This document shows positions 7,473 through 15,659 of a stretch of DNA of 64,000 bases, in pieces. How positions within the stretch are numbered: the first letter of the stretch is position 1; each line of letters opens with the position of its first letter. The stretch is from Candidatus Methanophagales archaeon (lineage in GTDB: Archaea > Halobacteriota > Syntropharchaeia > Alkanophagales > Methanospirareceae), in assembly GCA_024699715.1 (NCBI GenBank), contig JANPRD010000006.1, positions 51,659-115,658 on the forward strand, read 5' to 3'. The position numbers and the translations under genes were made by a program. The notes beneath the pieces were generated by a model, which saw only the letters and a list, made by a program, of their open reading frames with translations, had not been told where the DNA came from and did not search any database.

Positions 7473-8822
7473 TCAATCTGCGGTGAATATTTTGAGCGAG
7501 ACAGGCACTCTCACGACATCCCCCCGCTTCACTCCGACGACGAACTTCAGTCCTTTCTGCATCGCAAGGTCAACGATGCGTTGGGTAACGACACCGTCAA
7601 AGACGACGGCATTCACTTCTCCGCCGTTGTATGCCCTTAATTCGCTCACAAGGTCTCTCACCGTCGTTTCCTTCAATACATTCCAATCGCTGTCCAGCAG
7701 TCTCGCTTTGAAAGTCCCTTCAAGCTCCGAAAGCATGCGCTCAAGCGGGTGCCGTCGCAGTGCAGTTGCTTCCTCATTCTTCCCCACAGATGCCCCTGTC
7801 TCCTCAATTTCCCCCCCTCTCGGCGTAGGCGAAGGCATCTGCAAAGGCGTCTGCGAAGGCGTCGGTGTATGCGAAGGCGAATGTGTAGGTGAGAGGGGAG
7901 AGAGAGAAGAGAAAGAGGTTGAGGAGTGGGCATGCGGGTGTGTCGCTCTATGCTCCTCTTCGCCCTCTGCCTCTGTCTTCTCCGCAGATTTCCTTCTGAG
8001 GCGGATTCTGTGCTGCTCCTTCCGCTCAATGAACTGCTCGTATTGCTCCACAGGTATTTTATTGTGCAGAGCCTTCACGATTTCCTTGTAAGTGAGGTCT
8101 TCAACGCTCCTGTTTTCAGGCGGAAGAGCAACAAAATCAACATCTGCAACTTGCAATAGCTCCTTTAAGAGGAGTTCTCCACCCCTGTCGCCATCAAAGA
8201 ATGCGGTGACTGTCTTCCTTCTGCACAAATCAATGATTTCCTTCGGTATGTTCGTGCCTTCAACAGCAACGACATTCTTAATTCCGCACTTCAAAAGGTT
8301 CAAAACATCCGCACGACCCTCAACAATAATCACAGCATCCGCATCCTCAACATTAGGACCCGCTGGCAGTCCTTTATATTGCGTGATTTCCTCTACTTTC
8401 ACCGCATTACGAACCTCTTCAACCATTCTTTCGCCCTCTATGTTCTGCTCTTTGAACTGCCTCAGCAATTCTTTCGCTCGCTCAACAATCCGACGACGCT
8501 TCTCCGCCCGAATGTCCTCAAGTTTTGTGACCTCAACAGAAGCGATGCAAGGTCCTACTCTGTCAATTGTTTCAAGAGCAGCAGCAATCAAAGCAGTCTC
8601 CACCTTGTCAAGGCTCGAAGGAATGAGGATTTCGCCTGTTGACTTGCCGCCTTGTGTCGAGACAACGACCTCTATTCTGCCGATTTTACCGCTCTTCTGC
8701 AGATTTCGCAGGTCAAGTTCATCGCCGAGAAGTCCCTCTGTCTGCCCAAATATCGCACCTATCACATCAGAACGCTCAACAAATCCCTCCGCCCTGAAAT
8801 GAGCGTGAATCACATACTTCAT
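7473..8822 (-). CDS. dnaG: Archaeal DnaG-type primase/exosome subunit
   Basis: From ATG 8822 (MKYVIHAHF, with AGGAGA 5 bases upstream) the product has 449 residues. It shows the archaeal DnaG order: an N-terminal domain with KIGRIEVVV, then a Toprim domain with VIIVEGRADVLNLLKCG near residue 163 and AFFDGDRGGELLLKEL near 208. In archaea this protein associates with the RNA exosome and binds poly(A), with primase activity reported in some species. Residues of about 290-335 are a lineage-specific low-complexity insert rich in Pro, Ser, Thr and His. The C-terminal domain after the insert is intact (LRAYNGGEVNAVVFDGVVTQ). Confidence 0.92.
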   Translation of the reverse strand: MKYVIHAHFRAEGFVERSDVIGAIFGQTEGLLGDELDLRNLQKSGKIGRIEVVVSTQGGKSTGEILIPSSLDKVETALIAAALETIDRVGPCIASVEVTKLEDIRAEKRRRIVERAKELLRQFKEQNIEGERMVEEVRNAVKVEEITQYKGLPAGPNVEDADAVIIVEGRADVLNLLKCGIKNVVAVEGTNIPKEIIDLCRRKTVTAFFDGDRGGELLLKELLQVADVDFVALPPENRSVEDLTYKEIVKALHNKIPVEQYEQFIERKEQHRIRLRRKSAEKTEAEGEEEHRATHPHAHSSTSFSSLSPLSPTHSPSHTPTPSQTPLQMPSPTPRGGEIEETGASVGKNEEATALRRHPLERMLSELEGTFKARLLDSDWNVLKETTVRDLVSELRAYNGGEVNAVVFDGVVTQRIVDLAMQKGLKFVVGVKRGDVVRVPVSLKIFTAD

Positions 8823-9067
8823 GCTGTTCTCCTGCATTTCATTCCCTCCTTCTCTCTTTCTCTCTCTTCCTCTTTCCCTTTACACATTCATCCTTTTCCT
8901 CCCCTCATATCTCCACAAAACAAAATAAACTTTGCGGCGTGCTTAATTTCTTCGCTCCTTCCCTTCCGCTTGCGTGCTTTCGCCTCCTGCCTGCCCGCTC
9001 TCCGCACAGTTTGTGCAGTGCGCTTGAAAAAAATAGAAAGATTTTTAAGTTTTCCTGTCAATTCCTT

Positions 9068-9742
9068 ATGATGTTTCCGCTGTTTGTGGATGTTTCAGCG
9101 AAGAGGATAGTAGTTTTTGGCGGAGGAGCGGTAGCGGAGCGGAAAGTTTCTCGTCTTCTGGATGCAGGTGCGAAAGAAGTGGAAGTTTACAGTCTTGATT
9201 TTGTGAAGGAATTAGAGGAGCGTTGCAGAAGAGGAGAAGTGAAGTGCCGAAGATGTGATTTGTGGTCGCAGAGCATAGAAGAAATTGTTGAAGGTGCTTT
9301 CTTAGTTTTGATTTGCACAGACGACGACGCACTAAATGAATTCATTTTTGAATGTGTCTCTGCGAAAGCACCAAACACGCTCGTAAATTACGCTCAGAAG
9401 GGTGATGTCTTCTTCCCTGCAATCGTTCGCAAGGGAGACTTCACAATTGCAATATCCACAGATGGGAAGTCGCCTGCGATGGCTCGCTTCGTAAAGCAGA
9501 AAGTCCTCAACGCTCTCTGTGGCGAGGATGAGAACATGCTCCTCTTGCTCTCTTGGTTGCGTGGGCATTTGAAAGAAGCGGTGAGCGATGAGAAGCGGAG
9601 GCGAGAAATCTTAAATGCGGTTTTGAGCAGCGTAGTGTGCTGGGAATTCGTGAGAACTGAGCCTTTTGAGGATGCGAAGAGGCGAATCTCTGCGTTTGTT
9701 GAAGATTTGTTGAGTGAGAAAAGAGTGAAAGAGGCGGAATAA
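9068..9742 (+). CDS. Precorrin-2 dehydrogenase / sirohydrochlorin ferrochelatase (Met8/CysG-N type)
   Basis: The 224 residues carry an N-terminal Rossmann motif FGGGAVAERKV near residues 16-26. An IAISTDGKSPAMARFVK segment follows near 132-148, typical of Met8/CysG N-terminal domains. These enzymes oxidise precorrin-2 to sirohydrochlorin with NAD and may insert iron. A TATA-like ttttaag lies about 24 bases before the tandem ATG ATG, so the mRNA is probably leaderless. Upstream in-frame codons are not conserved. It precedes hemA, fitting a tetrapyrrole unit that feeds siroheme, cobalamin and F430. Confidence 0.85.
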   Translation: MMFPLFVDVSAKRIVVFGGGAVAERKVSRLLDAGAKEVEVYSLDFVKELEERCRRGEVKCRRCDLWSQSIEEIVEGAFLVLICTDDDALNEFIFECVSAKAPNTLVNYAQKGDVFFPAIVRKGDFTIAISTDGKSPAMARFVKQKVLNALCGEDENMLLLLSWLRGHLKEAVSDEKRRREILNAVLSSVVCWEFVRTEPFEDAKRRISAFVEDLLSEKRVKEAE

Positions 9743-10046
9743 AAGATGCTCCTTAGAGCTTGCTCCCTTAAAGACTTCAAACGATGGAAGTGTGAAGAAT
9801 ACAATCCCTATGCAGCACTGCGGCCCCCTCTAACTCACCTAATTCACCTGTGTAATAGGGGAAAAGAGGGCGATTGAGGGGAGCGGGGCTAAATTTTGAG
9901 GGCTAAATTTTGGAATTCATTAATAATCTAAAATTATTTGGATTCCAATTAAAAACCGAAAAATTTAAGTATTGGGTGTGGAAATGATATTAGGGGTGAG
10001 TATTTGCGTGTGATCTTTGAGGATGGGCGACCTAAGGTGAGTAAAT
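9743..10046. other. Intergenic promoter region of hemA
   Basis: About 300 bases lack a convincing gene. A frame of 43 codons from 9746 has no further support. The block contains a direct repeat of gggctaaattttg (two copies about 17 bases apart near 9890-9915), an A/T-rich stretch with tattaataatctaaaattattt-like composition, and a TATA-like aaatttaag near 9961-9969. The latter is about 80 bases before hemA, which implies a leader of roughly 50 bases. Confidence 0.4.
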
Positions 10047-11408
10047 ATGCTTCATGACTTTGGCGTGCTAAGTTTCTCGCACCAGAGATGCACAGTTGAC
10101 GAGCTGGCGGATGCTGAACGCCGCTTAAATTTCCTTGCATCGCAAGCGAAGGGAAAAATGAGGGGCTTTGTCATCTTGAATACATGCAATCGTGTTGAGA
10201 TTTATGTCAGTGCCGAGCGAGTTCGCAGTATTTTAGAGGAATTAAGAGCGAATGTTGAGGCGGAAGGTCGTATTTTATGCGGTATTGATGCTGTTCGCCA
10301 TTTATTCCGTGTTTCTTGCGGTCTTGAATCCATGATAGTGGGCGAAGACCAGATATTAGGGCAGGTGAAGAAGAGCATTTTTGATAGTAAAAAGGTGGGA
10401 ACTGCCGATGAACTGCTGAATTTTGTGTTTGAGCGTGCGATTAAAGTCGGTAAGAGGGCGAGAGCGGAGACGAGAATAAACGAAGGCTCTGTCTCAATCG
10501 GCTCTGCTGCGGTTGAACTTGCGGAGCGTGAGACGCATGGCTTAAAAGGGAAGAAAATACTCGTGATTGGAGCGGGTGAAATGGGCTCGCTCGTTGCGAA
10601 AGCGCTCGCAGAGAAGGATTTAGGCGGAATGTTCATCGCAAACCGCACATTTGAGCGTGCAATTGAGCTTGCTCGTGCCGTCGGCGGGACTGCTGCGAGG
10701 CTTGAGGAGAAGGAGTATTACATGCAAATCTGCGATGTTGCGATAAGCACAACTTCCGCACCTCACTACATTTTAACTTACGATGCGGTTAAGGAAGTCA
10801 TGGCAAAAAGGAAAAATCACCCCCTAATAATCATAGATATTGCGAATCCCAGGGATGTTGAGGAGCGAGTTGCAGAGATTGAAGGCGTTAAACTCTTCAA
10901 TTTAGACTGCCTTCAGGAGATAAGTGAGGAGAACTTGCGCAGAAGGCTCTCCGAAGTCGGTAAAGTTGAGCGAATAATAGATGAAGAAATTGAAATTTTC
11001 ATCAAATTATTGCGGAGGAAGCGGGTTGAACGCCTTATCTCGCTCCTCTACACATACGGAAATGCGGTTCGCAGCGAGGAGAAGCGTGAGGCTCTCGCTT
11101 ACTTGCGTAAAGGCAGAGACGCAGAGGAAGTGCTTGATGCGTTCTCAAAGGCTGTCCTTTCAAAGACGCTTCATCCTGCGGTGAGCGTTTTGCGAAGGCT
11201 TGCGGAGCAGAGCGTTGAGGGCGTTGAGATTGAGGGCGTTGAGAGCGAGAGCAGTGGAGGCAGTGAGAAGCAAGACAACGACACGAAGGACGGTGAAAGG
11301 AGTGCGAAGAAAGAGGCTTTGGATGAGGCGGTTAAGTTCTTAACAGAGGAGTTAGAGCGTGAGTTAGAGCGGAGAATTGCTCAAGCAGGTGGAGGGGAAA
11401 GCAGTTAG
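10047..11408 (+). CDS. hemA: Glutamyl-tRNA reductase
   Basis: This enzyme makes glutamate-1-semialdehyde from Glu-tRNA, the first step of C5 tetrapyrrole synthesis. Visible are the catalytic-cysteine segment ILNTCNRVEIY near residues 43-53 and the substrate-loop signature SCGLESMIVGEDQILGQVK near 90-110. The NADPH Rossmann motif GAGEMGS is near 174, and the C-terminal dimerisation helices follow. The protein has 453 residues, longer than usual because about 55 C-terminal residues are a Glu/Ser/Gly-rich low-complexity tail. AAGGTGAG lies about 6 bases before the ATG. The siroheme-type dehydrogenase gene precedes it, and a tRNA-Glu gene lies 2.6 kb upstream. Confidence 0.93.
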   Translation: MLHDFGVLSFSHQRCTVDELADAERRLNFLASQAKGKMRGFVILNTCNRVEIYVSAERVRSILEELRANVEAEGRILCGIDAVRHLFRVSCGLESMIVGEDQILGQVKKSIFDSKKVGTADELLNFVFERAIKVGKRARAETRINEGSVSIGSAAVELAERETHGLKGKKILVIGAGEMGSLVAKALAEKDLGGMFIANRTFERAIELARAVGGTAARLEEKEYYMQICDVAISTTSAPHYILTYDAVKEVMAKRKNHPLIIIDIANPRDVEERVAEIEGVKLFNLDCLQEISEENLRRRLSEVGKVERIIDEEIEIFIKLLRRKRVERLISLLYTYGNAVRSEEKREALAYLRKGRDAEEVLDAFSKAVLSKTLHPAVSVLRRLAEQSVEGVEIEGVESESSGGSEKQDNDTKDGERSAKKEALDEAVKFLTEELERELERRIAQAGGGESS

Positions 11409-11442
11409 AGTCAGTTAGAGTAGGAGAAGCGAGTGCAATAAT

Positions 11443-12597
11443 TCAAGATTTGAGGCGTTCAAAGGCATCTTTCAATTTCTCAATGCTGGCTGCGAATGAA
11501 ATGCGGACATGGTTTCTGCCACCTTCTCCGAAAGTGGAGCCTGGTGTGAGAATTACTCCTCTGCGAAATGCATGCTCAACAAATTTCTCCTCGTTTTGCA
11601 CCTTCGGGAATATGTAAAATGCGCCTCTCGGGACTGTGAAACTGACAATTCCGCACCCCGCCTCTCCCTCACCCTTTCCACTTTCTTCCTTGAGCTGCTG
11701 AAGCGCCTCAACAACAAAATCACGCCTGCGTTTGAACTCTTCTCGCATCTTTGCGACGGAATCTTGCGGACCTTTTAGAGCTGCGAGTGCTGCGATTTGA
11801 GAGACTGCGGGTGCGCATGCTTGAATATACTGGTGAATTTTCAGCATCTGCTCCACATATTCCTCATTCTTAACGGCAACAAAACCCAAACGAAAGCCTG
11901 TCATCGCATAAGTCTTTGAGACAGAATTCACAATTACGACATTTTCAGCGAATCTCGCAGGACTCACATGCTTTCCCTCGTATATGAAATGCTCGTAGAC
12001 TTCATCTGAAATCAGAAAAATGTTTTTGTCTTGAGCGATTTCCGCCAATGCACGCATGTCTTCTTCGCTCTGAACCGCACCTGTCGGGTTAGAGGGCGAG
12101 TTCACGATGATTGCTCTTGTTCTCGCCGAAATTTTCTCCTGAACATCCTCAACAGACATCGCCATGTCCTCTTCTCTGAGTTTGACGCCCACAGGCTTCG
12201 CCTCTGTCAACCTCACGAGAGCTGAGAAGGACACAAAACCCGGGTCGGGAATTAAAACCTCCGAGCCTCGCTCAACGAGTGCGAGTAGCGAAATGTGAAG
12301 CGCCTCGCTCGCACCAGCAGTCGCAATTACGCATTCTGGCGAGACTTCAACGCCGTTCTCTCGCTTTAATTTATCACTTATCGCCTTCCTCAGCTCAGGA
12401 AGACCCTTGTTATATGTGTATTTTGTGTATCCTTCCCTCAAAGCTCTCTCAGCAGCATTCAAAATGTGAGCAGGCGTCTCAAAATCTGGCTCTCCCAAGC
12501 CGAGATTGATGAAATCTTTGCCCGCAGACTCAAAAGCCTTCCTTATTCCTGATATTTTTATTTTTGAAAGGCGTCTTGCGAATTTCATTACGCTCAT
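11443..12597 (-). CDS. Class I/II aminotransferase, probably aspartate aminotransferase
   Basis: The 384 residues match fold-type I aminotransferases of the archaeal AspC group. GLGEPDFETP lies near residue 33 and YTYNKGLPELRKAI near 59. NSPSNPTGA is near 165, and the PLP lysine sits in SVSKTYAMTGFRLG near 227-240. The C-terminal arginine segment is NHVRISFA. The enzyme transfers amino groups between aspartate or related substrates and 2-oxoglutarate; exact specificity cannot be read from sequence. A short Lys/Glu/Gly insert (about residue 305) is not typical. It is convergent with hemA and intact. Confidence 0.88.
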   Translation of the reverse strand: MSVMKFARRLSKIKISGIRKAFESAGKDFINLGLGEPDFETPAHILNAAERALREGYTKYTYNKGLPELRKAISDKLKRENGVEVSPECVIATAGASEALHISLLALVERGSEVLIPDPGFVSFSALVRLTEAKPVGVKLREEDMAMSVEDVQEKISARTRAIIVNSPSNPTGAVQSEEDMRALAEIAQDKNIFLISDEVYEHFIYEGKHVSPARFAENVVIVNSVSKTYAMTGFRLGFVAVKNEEYVEQMLKIHQYIQACAPAVSQIAALAALKGPQDSVAKMREEFKRRRDFVVEALQQLKEESGKGEGEAGCGIVSFTVPRGAFYIFPKVQNEEKFVEHAFRRGVILTPGSTFGEGGRNHVRISFAASIEKLKDAFERLKS

Positions 12598-12714
12598 CCC
12601 CCGCCCGCATGCTTTTTATCTTTTTTAGAGTAATAAATGCAGGGGGTTGGAACTGAAAGTAAAATGGAGGTGATTTGAGGAATTCCTTGCGGGAGGAAGC
12701 GATGGAGGGCGAAA

Positions 12715-12771
12715 ATGCGTAAGCATAAGTTGAAGAAGAGGCGTAAGAAGATGCGATACAAGAACAAGTGA
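12715..12771 (+). CDS. rpl41e: Candidate ribosomal protein eL41, 18 aa
   Basis: An 18-codon frame starts at ATG 12715 and ends at TGA 12771. GGAGGG lies 5 bases before the ATG. The product is almost entirely Lys, Arg, His and Met. Its last 13 residues (LKKRRKKMRYKNK) align without a gap to the C-terminus of the canonical eL41 (LKRKRRKMRARSK), with seven identities and basic substitutions elsewhere. eL41 is a single helix at the inter-subunit bridge and is routinely missed by gene finders. The frame could in principle begin further upstream on a non-ATG codon. The assignment rests on this short match and the good ribosome binding site. Confidence 0.62.
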   Translation: MRKHKLKKRRKKMRYKNK

Positions 12772-12860
12772 CCGTGAAGCGAGAGAAGCTGTTGCCTTAT
12801 AAAAATGTCGCTAAGAAAACTATTTTAGTGAGGGGGAGGGTCGGTGTGTGGGTTGTGAAA

Positions 12861-12870
12861 TATATTTAAA
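12861..12870 (+). promoter_or_regulatory. TATA box of the structured RNA at 12890
   Basis: The box tatatttaaa is one of the best TATA matches in the window. It lies about 28 bases before the predicted RNA start, with no start codon-ribosome site combination downstream, which fits a non-coding transcript. Confidence 0.5.
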
Positions 12871-12889
12871 TTCAAAATCACTACTGAGT

Positions 12890-13079
12890 GATGGAAAGTT
12901 TCCGATGACGCCCTAAAGGGTAAGAGCTGAACGCTACGATAGCCCACAGGGTAACGAGCGCTGTGGGATGGGGGAGCAGTGAGTCCTCCGAACCAGCAGA
13001 TGAGGGGAGTGGTGTGAAGCCACCCCTGAACGCTGGAAGCCCCCCAGTAGGGGGAAGCTCACGTTTCCCCGCTTTTTTC
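12890..13079 (+). ncRNA. Structured RNA with own promoter; possible IS200/IS605 omega-RNA-like remnant
   Basis: About 185 bases lie between a TATA box and a T-run at 13073-13078. GGAAA (12893-12897) can pair with TTTCC (13064-13068) to close the molecule. Hairpins include CCCACAG/CTGTGGG. A stem CCAGC/GCTGG is interrupted by a GATGA/CTGA pair like a box C/D kink-turn, then capped by GTGG/CCAC. A last hairpin CCCCC/GGGGG sits within GAAGCC...GGGAAGCTCAC. A second GATGA/CTGA pair lies at 12904/12927. The final hairpin resembles the right end of IS200/IS605 elements, and one frame reads VKPPLNAGSPPVGG, as in some TnpB C-termini. It may be a left-over guide-RNA end or an unrelated kink-turn RNA. 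Its 3' end overlaps the convergent gene. Confidence 0.5.
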
Positions 13080-14156
13080 TCGCATCCTTCTCAGATCGTA
13101 TTCATCGTATATGCTGCCGACGATTTCTTCGAGCAAGTCTTCAAGGCTGACAATCCCTTTTGCTCTTCCTTTGTCGTCGACGACGATTGCGATGTGCATC
13201 TTTCCACGCTGGAACTCTTGCAAAAGTTCGTCAATTCGCTTCGTTTCAGGCACGAAAAAGGGTTTCTTCATCAGGTCTCGCACAGTTTTCACAGTTTTTC
13301 CCGCCTTTTCGCCTCTTTCTCTCTCTTTTGCCCTCACTGTGATTGAATCGTGTGTGAGAATGTCTTTTGCGTAAATGACGCCGACAATGTTTTCTGGATT
13401 TCTCTCGTAAACTGGAATTCTGCTGTATCCGAACTTGCGAATGAGCTCAACAGCATCCTCAACACGCTTGTCAGCATCTAAGCATACCATTTTTTCCTTC
13501 GGCGTCATGACATCACGAGCAACTTTCTCGTCAAGACGAAGGACGCCTTCCATCATCTCCCGCTCATCCTCCTCAATTGCTCCCTCCTCTTCACCGATTG
13601 CGATGTAAGTGCGAACTTCATCTTCAGAGAGCCTCTCACGCCTGAATTCGTAGCCGAGAGCGTTTCCGAGGGCTTTCGTGAATTTTGAGAGCAGGCAAGA
13701 GACTGGCTTCAAAGCAGCGACAAGAATCGTGAGCGGAGGTGCTGCGATTGCTGCGAATCTTTCGGCGTGGTGCATCGCAAGCGTTTTTGGAAGCACCTCA
13801 CAGAAAGTCAAAATGACGAATGTCATGACGCCTGTGGCGATGCCGACACCTATTCCTCCGAATATGCGGATTGCAAGCGATGTTGCGATTGCTGACGCTG
13901 CGATATTCACGAGGTTGTTCCCGATTAAGACGGCGGAGAGAAAAGCGTCAGGGTCGCTCAATAGCTTGTTTATTTTTTCTGCGTGCTTCTCACCTCGCTT
14001 GAGCATCGCCTTCGCTTTCACTCTGCCTATGCTCACGAGTGCTGTCTCGGAGCCAGAGAAGAATGCAGAGAGCAGAAGCAGTAAGAGAAGAACCAAAATC
14101 TCCACAAGCAACCACGACACTTCCTTCCCTTCCCCCTCTAATTTATACGCATCCAC
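13059..14156 (-). CDS. CNNM/CorC-type membrane protein with DUF21 and CBS pair
   Basis: The 365 residues start with a cytoplasmic tail and a strong membrane helix (LVEILVLLLLLLLSAFF near residue 17). Further hydrophobic segments near 80-110 and 130-160 complete the DUF21 domain with its SGSETALVS signature near 34-42. Two CBS domains follow: VMTPKEKMVCLDAD near residue 217 and a second ending GIVSLEDLLEEIVG near 340. The family (HlyC/CorC, CNNM) is linked to magnesium and other cation transport. The C-terminal CorC_HlyC domain found in many bacterial members is absent. It is transcribed away from the second copy of the leader RNA. Confidence 0.85.
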   Translation of the reverse strand: MDAYKLEGEGKEVSWLLVEILVLLLLLLLSAFFSGSETALVSIGRVKAKAMLKRGEKHAEKINKLLSDPDAFLSAVLIGNNLVNIAASAIATSLAIRIFGGIGVGIATGVMTFVILTFCEVLPKTLAMHHAERFAAIAAPPLTILVAALKPVSCLLSKFTKALGNALGYEFRRERLSEDEVRTYIAIGEEEGAIEEDEREMMEGVLRLDEKVARDVMTPKEKMVCLDADKRVEDAVELIRKFGYSRIPVYERNPENIVGVIYAKDILTHDSITVRAKERERGEKAGKTVKTVRDLMKKPFFVPETKRIDELLQEFQRGKMHIAIVVDDKGRAKGIVSLEDLLEEIVGSIYDEYDLRRMREKSGET

Positions 14157-14160
14157 ATTT

Positions 14161-14263
14161 TAAGAATATCGTTGCTGCTAATTCCCGCCTTTTCAAAGGA
14201 GGGATACAGCAGGTGAGGCGGGTGGGAAGAAAGTATTTATATAACATCATTGTATTCATTACT
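14161..14263 (+). promoter_or_regulatory. Promoter block of the duplicated leader RNA, copy 2
   Basis: This is the counterpart of 5315-5410. It has the same taagaatat-cgttgctgct opening, gggatacagcaggtg element and TATA box (tttatata at 14236-14243), the last lying 28 bases before the RNA core. It also forms the upstream region of the divergent CNNM/CorC-type gene. Confidence 0.6.
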
Positions 14264-14417
14264 GCCTGCTATGCGGGCCTAGGGTTGGGCCGACCCGAAG
14301 AGAAGCCCTCGACACCTGAGCCGCTGCCTGGCTGAGAGAGCTGCCGGGTAAGCTCGGTGGATGAAATGGGAACCGAACCTCGCTGGAGGAGGATGCCAGG
14401 TGAGGGGAGGAGGTCAC
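14264..14417 (+). ncRNA. Structured leader RNA, copy 2, without a downstream gene
   Basis: This is the second copy of the atwA leader. Substitutions relative to copy 1 preserve helices. GGGTT/GACCC replaces GGGTC/GACCC, CGGT/ACCG is a perfect stem here, and CCTCGCTGG/CCAGGTGAGG replaces CCTCACTG/CAGTGAGG. The ribosome binding site GGGGAGGAGG and the following GTCAC are kept. No ATG follows at the right distance, however, and no AtwA-like frame is present. It is either an autonomous small RNA or a leader that lost its gene when the adjacent island arrived. Confidence 0.58.
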
Positions 14418-14774
14418 AAATCTTGCGAATGTGCAAGAGAGAAAGAACGAGGAGGAGGAAGCAACAGAAAACTTCGCCATAATGCCTCCTCCTATTTCAT
14501 AAGCGGAAACTTGCGTTCCCTTTATTGATTGCCTAGGTTTGGGAAAAACAGATTGACCGCCGAAGCAGCATGCGGAATATTTATATGTGTGGAGGATTTC
14601 ACAGAAGGAATGATTGGCGAAACGGCGCTGGGATATGTGGCTCACTATCGCTCGCTTTTGCCCTGGGCAAACTTCACATATCCACAGTTAGCAGAAGTTC
14701 CGCACGCCGCCTTAAGAATATATTAGATATTCTAATAGAACGAAATTATATTAAGGAGATGAGAGGTGATATAA
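14418..14774. other. Gene-poor stretch entering the A/T-rich island
   Basis: These 357 bases lack a credible gene. They contain the end of the leader copy, a palindromic patch (ggaggaggaagc near 14450 and gcctcctcct near 14483) and a TATA-like gaatatttatatg near 14576-14588. They also contain the first hairpin repeat at 14631-14690, and then an A/T-rich promoter-like stretch before the gene at 14775. Confidence 0.4.
14631..14690. repeat. Hairpin repeat, copy A
   Basis: The outer arms GGATATGTG and CACATATCC are perfect inverted repeats. Inside, TTTGCCC and GGGCAAA form a second palindrome. The element recurs at 15729-15793, so the two copies bracket the gene at 14775-15659 as direct repeats. 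The outer arms and the segment GGCTC(A/G)CTA(T/C)CGCTCGC are conserved, while the inner palindrome differs in sequence but not in form. Confidence 0.6.
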
Positions 14775-15659
14775 ATGGTAAAATATGAAACTATAGAAAT
14801 GACATATCAGAGATGTATTGGAACTATGGCATCAATCAATCGCAGGTTGACCATATTATTTGAATTAATGGGCGGGCCTCAATTGGATAAATTAAAAATC
14901 GCAAGAGAATTATCATACTTAAGGAGCGAATTAGGAGCCCTTGCTAAACTCATAGAAACTGTACAGGAATTTGTTGAAAAAACCGACCAAGAAACAAACT
15001 ATCAGATTATGAAAGAACTACCTCCCGGTTTGGCACTTCTCTACGCATTTGTGAGTGCGTGGGCCAAAGCAAGTAAGACCTTGAAATATGATATAGAAAG
15101 TTTCGCAAGCAAAGCTGAATCTTTAGGAAAAGACATGATTAAAAAATATTCTTATTCTTCGAAATACCAAATATTAGAAAGATTATATGAACTCATATCG
15201 GATATAAAAACTCATATGGATTCTCTTGAAATATCCATAGAAAAGGAGCTTTACCAATATGGCTATGGGAAAGTTCGGCATACACCCATAACTCTTATTG
15301 TTGACCTCGTGACATTTAAAGTGAGAGATTGGCCTGGACTCAATGATAAGTGGGTATGTGCAGCGTGTTATTTAGCGTCACTAGAAGTTGCTGTGAATAA
15401 AGCGTGCAAGGAATGGAATATCAAAGTAAAGGATGCCACAAGAACTGATGAATTTAAAAAGAAATTAGACGCTATAACACAAATTATGAAACAAAAGGGA
15501 TTAGAGATTATCAAAATTGAAAAAGATATTGTGTCTAGGCTGTATGATTATAGAAATCGTGTGCTTCATGGCGGCTATATCCCCAACGACGAAGAATTTG
15601 CCTATATTGTGGAAATCATACCCAAATTTATTCAGAATATTCAGAGGTGTAGAACATGA
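14775..15659 (+). CDS. Hypothetical helical protein with HEPN-like C-terminus
   Basis: The protein has 294 residues, all-helical and Lys/Ile-rich, and is clearly more A/T-rich than its neighbours. The C-terminal segment SRLYDYRNRVLHGGYIP near residues 252-268 contains R-x4-H (RNRVLH) in the setting typical of HEPN-type domains, which are often RNases in defence or toxin systems. The N-terminal 200 residues match nothing I recognise. GAGATGAGAGGTG precedes the ATG. Direct hairpin repeats flank the gene (14631-14690 and 15729-15793) and a DNA methylase gene follows. The composition and setting suggest horizontal acquisition. The HEPN call rests on a short motif. Confidence 0.5.
   Translation: MVKYETIEMTYQRCIGTMASINRRLTILFELMGGPQLDKLKIARELSYLRSELGALAKLIETVQEFVEKTDQETNYQIMKELPPGLALLYAFVSAWAKASKTLKYDIESFASKAESLGKDMIKKYSYSSKYQILERLYELISDIKTHMDSLEISIEKELYQYGYGKVRHTPITLIVDLVTFKVRDWPGLNDKWVCAACYLASLEVAVNKACKEWNIKVKDATRTDEFKKKLDAITQIMKQKGLEIIKIEKDIVSRLYDYRNRVLHGGYIPNDEEFAYIVEIIPKFIQNIQRCRT

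Noticed and set aside
7483..8802. Long open frames opposite dnaG
   Set aside because: They arise from the codon bias of dnaG (Ser/Arg/Cys-rich shadow frames). They have no ribosome sites and no recognisable domains.
12890..13079. A protein-coding gene reading VGWGSSESSEPADEG across the structured RNA
   Set aside because: It has no ribosome site, overlaps the convergent CNNM gene end and has low-complexity composition. The palindromes and promoter favour RNA.
14570..14774. Short frames containing GYVAHYRS across the first hairpin repeat
   Set aside because: They are encoded by the repeat itself, which recurs with different inner sequence, and have no ribosome binding site.
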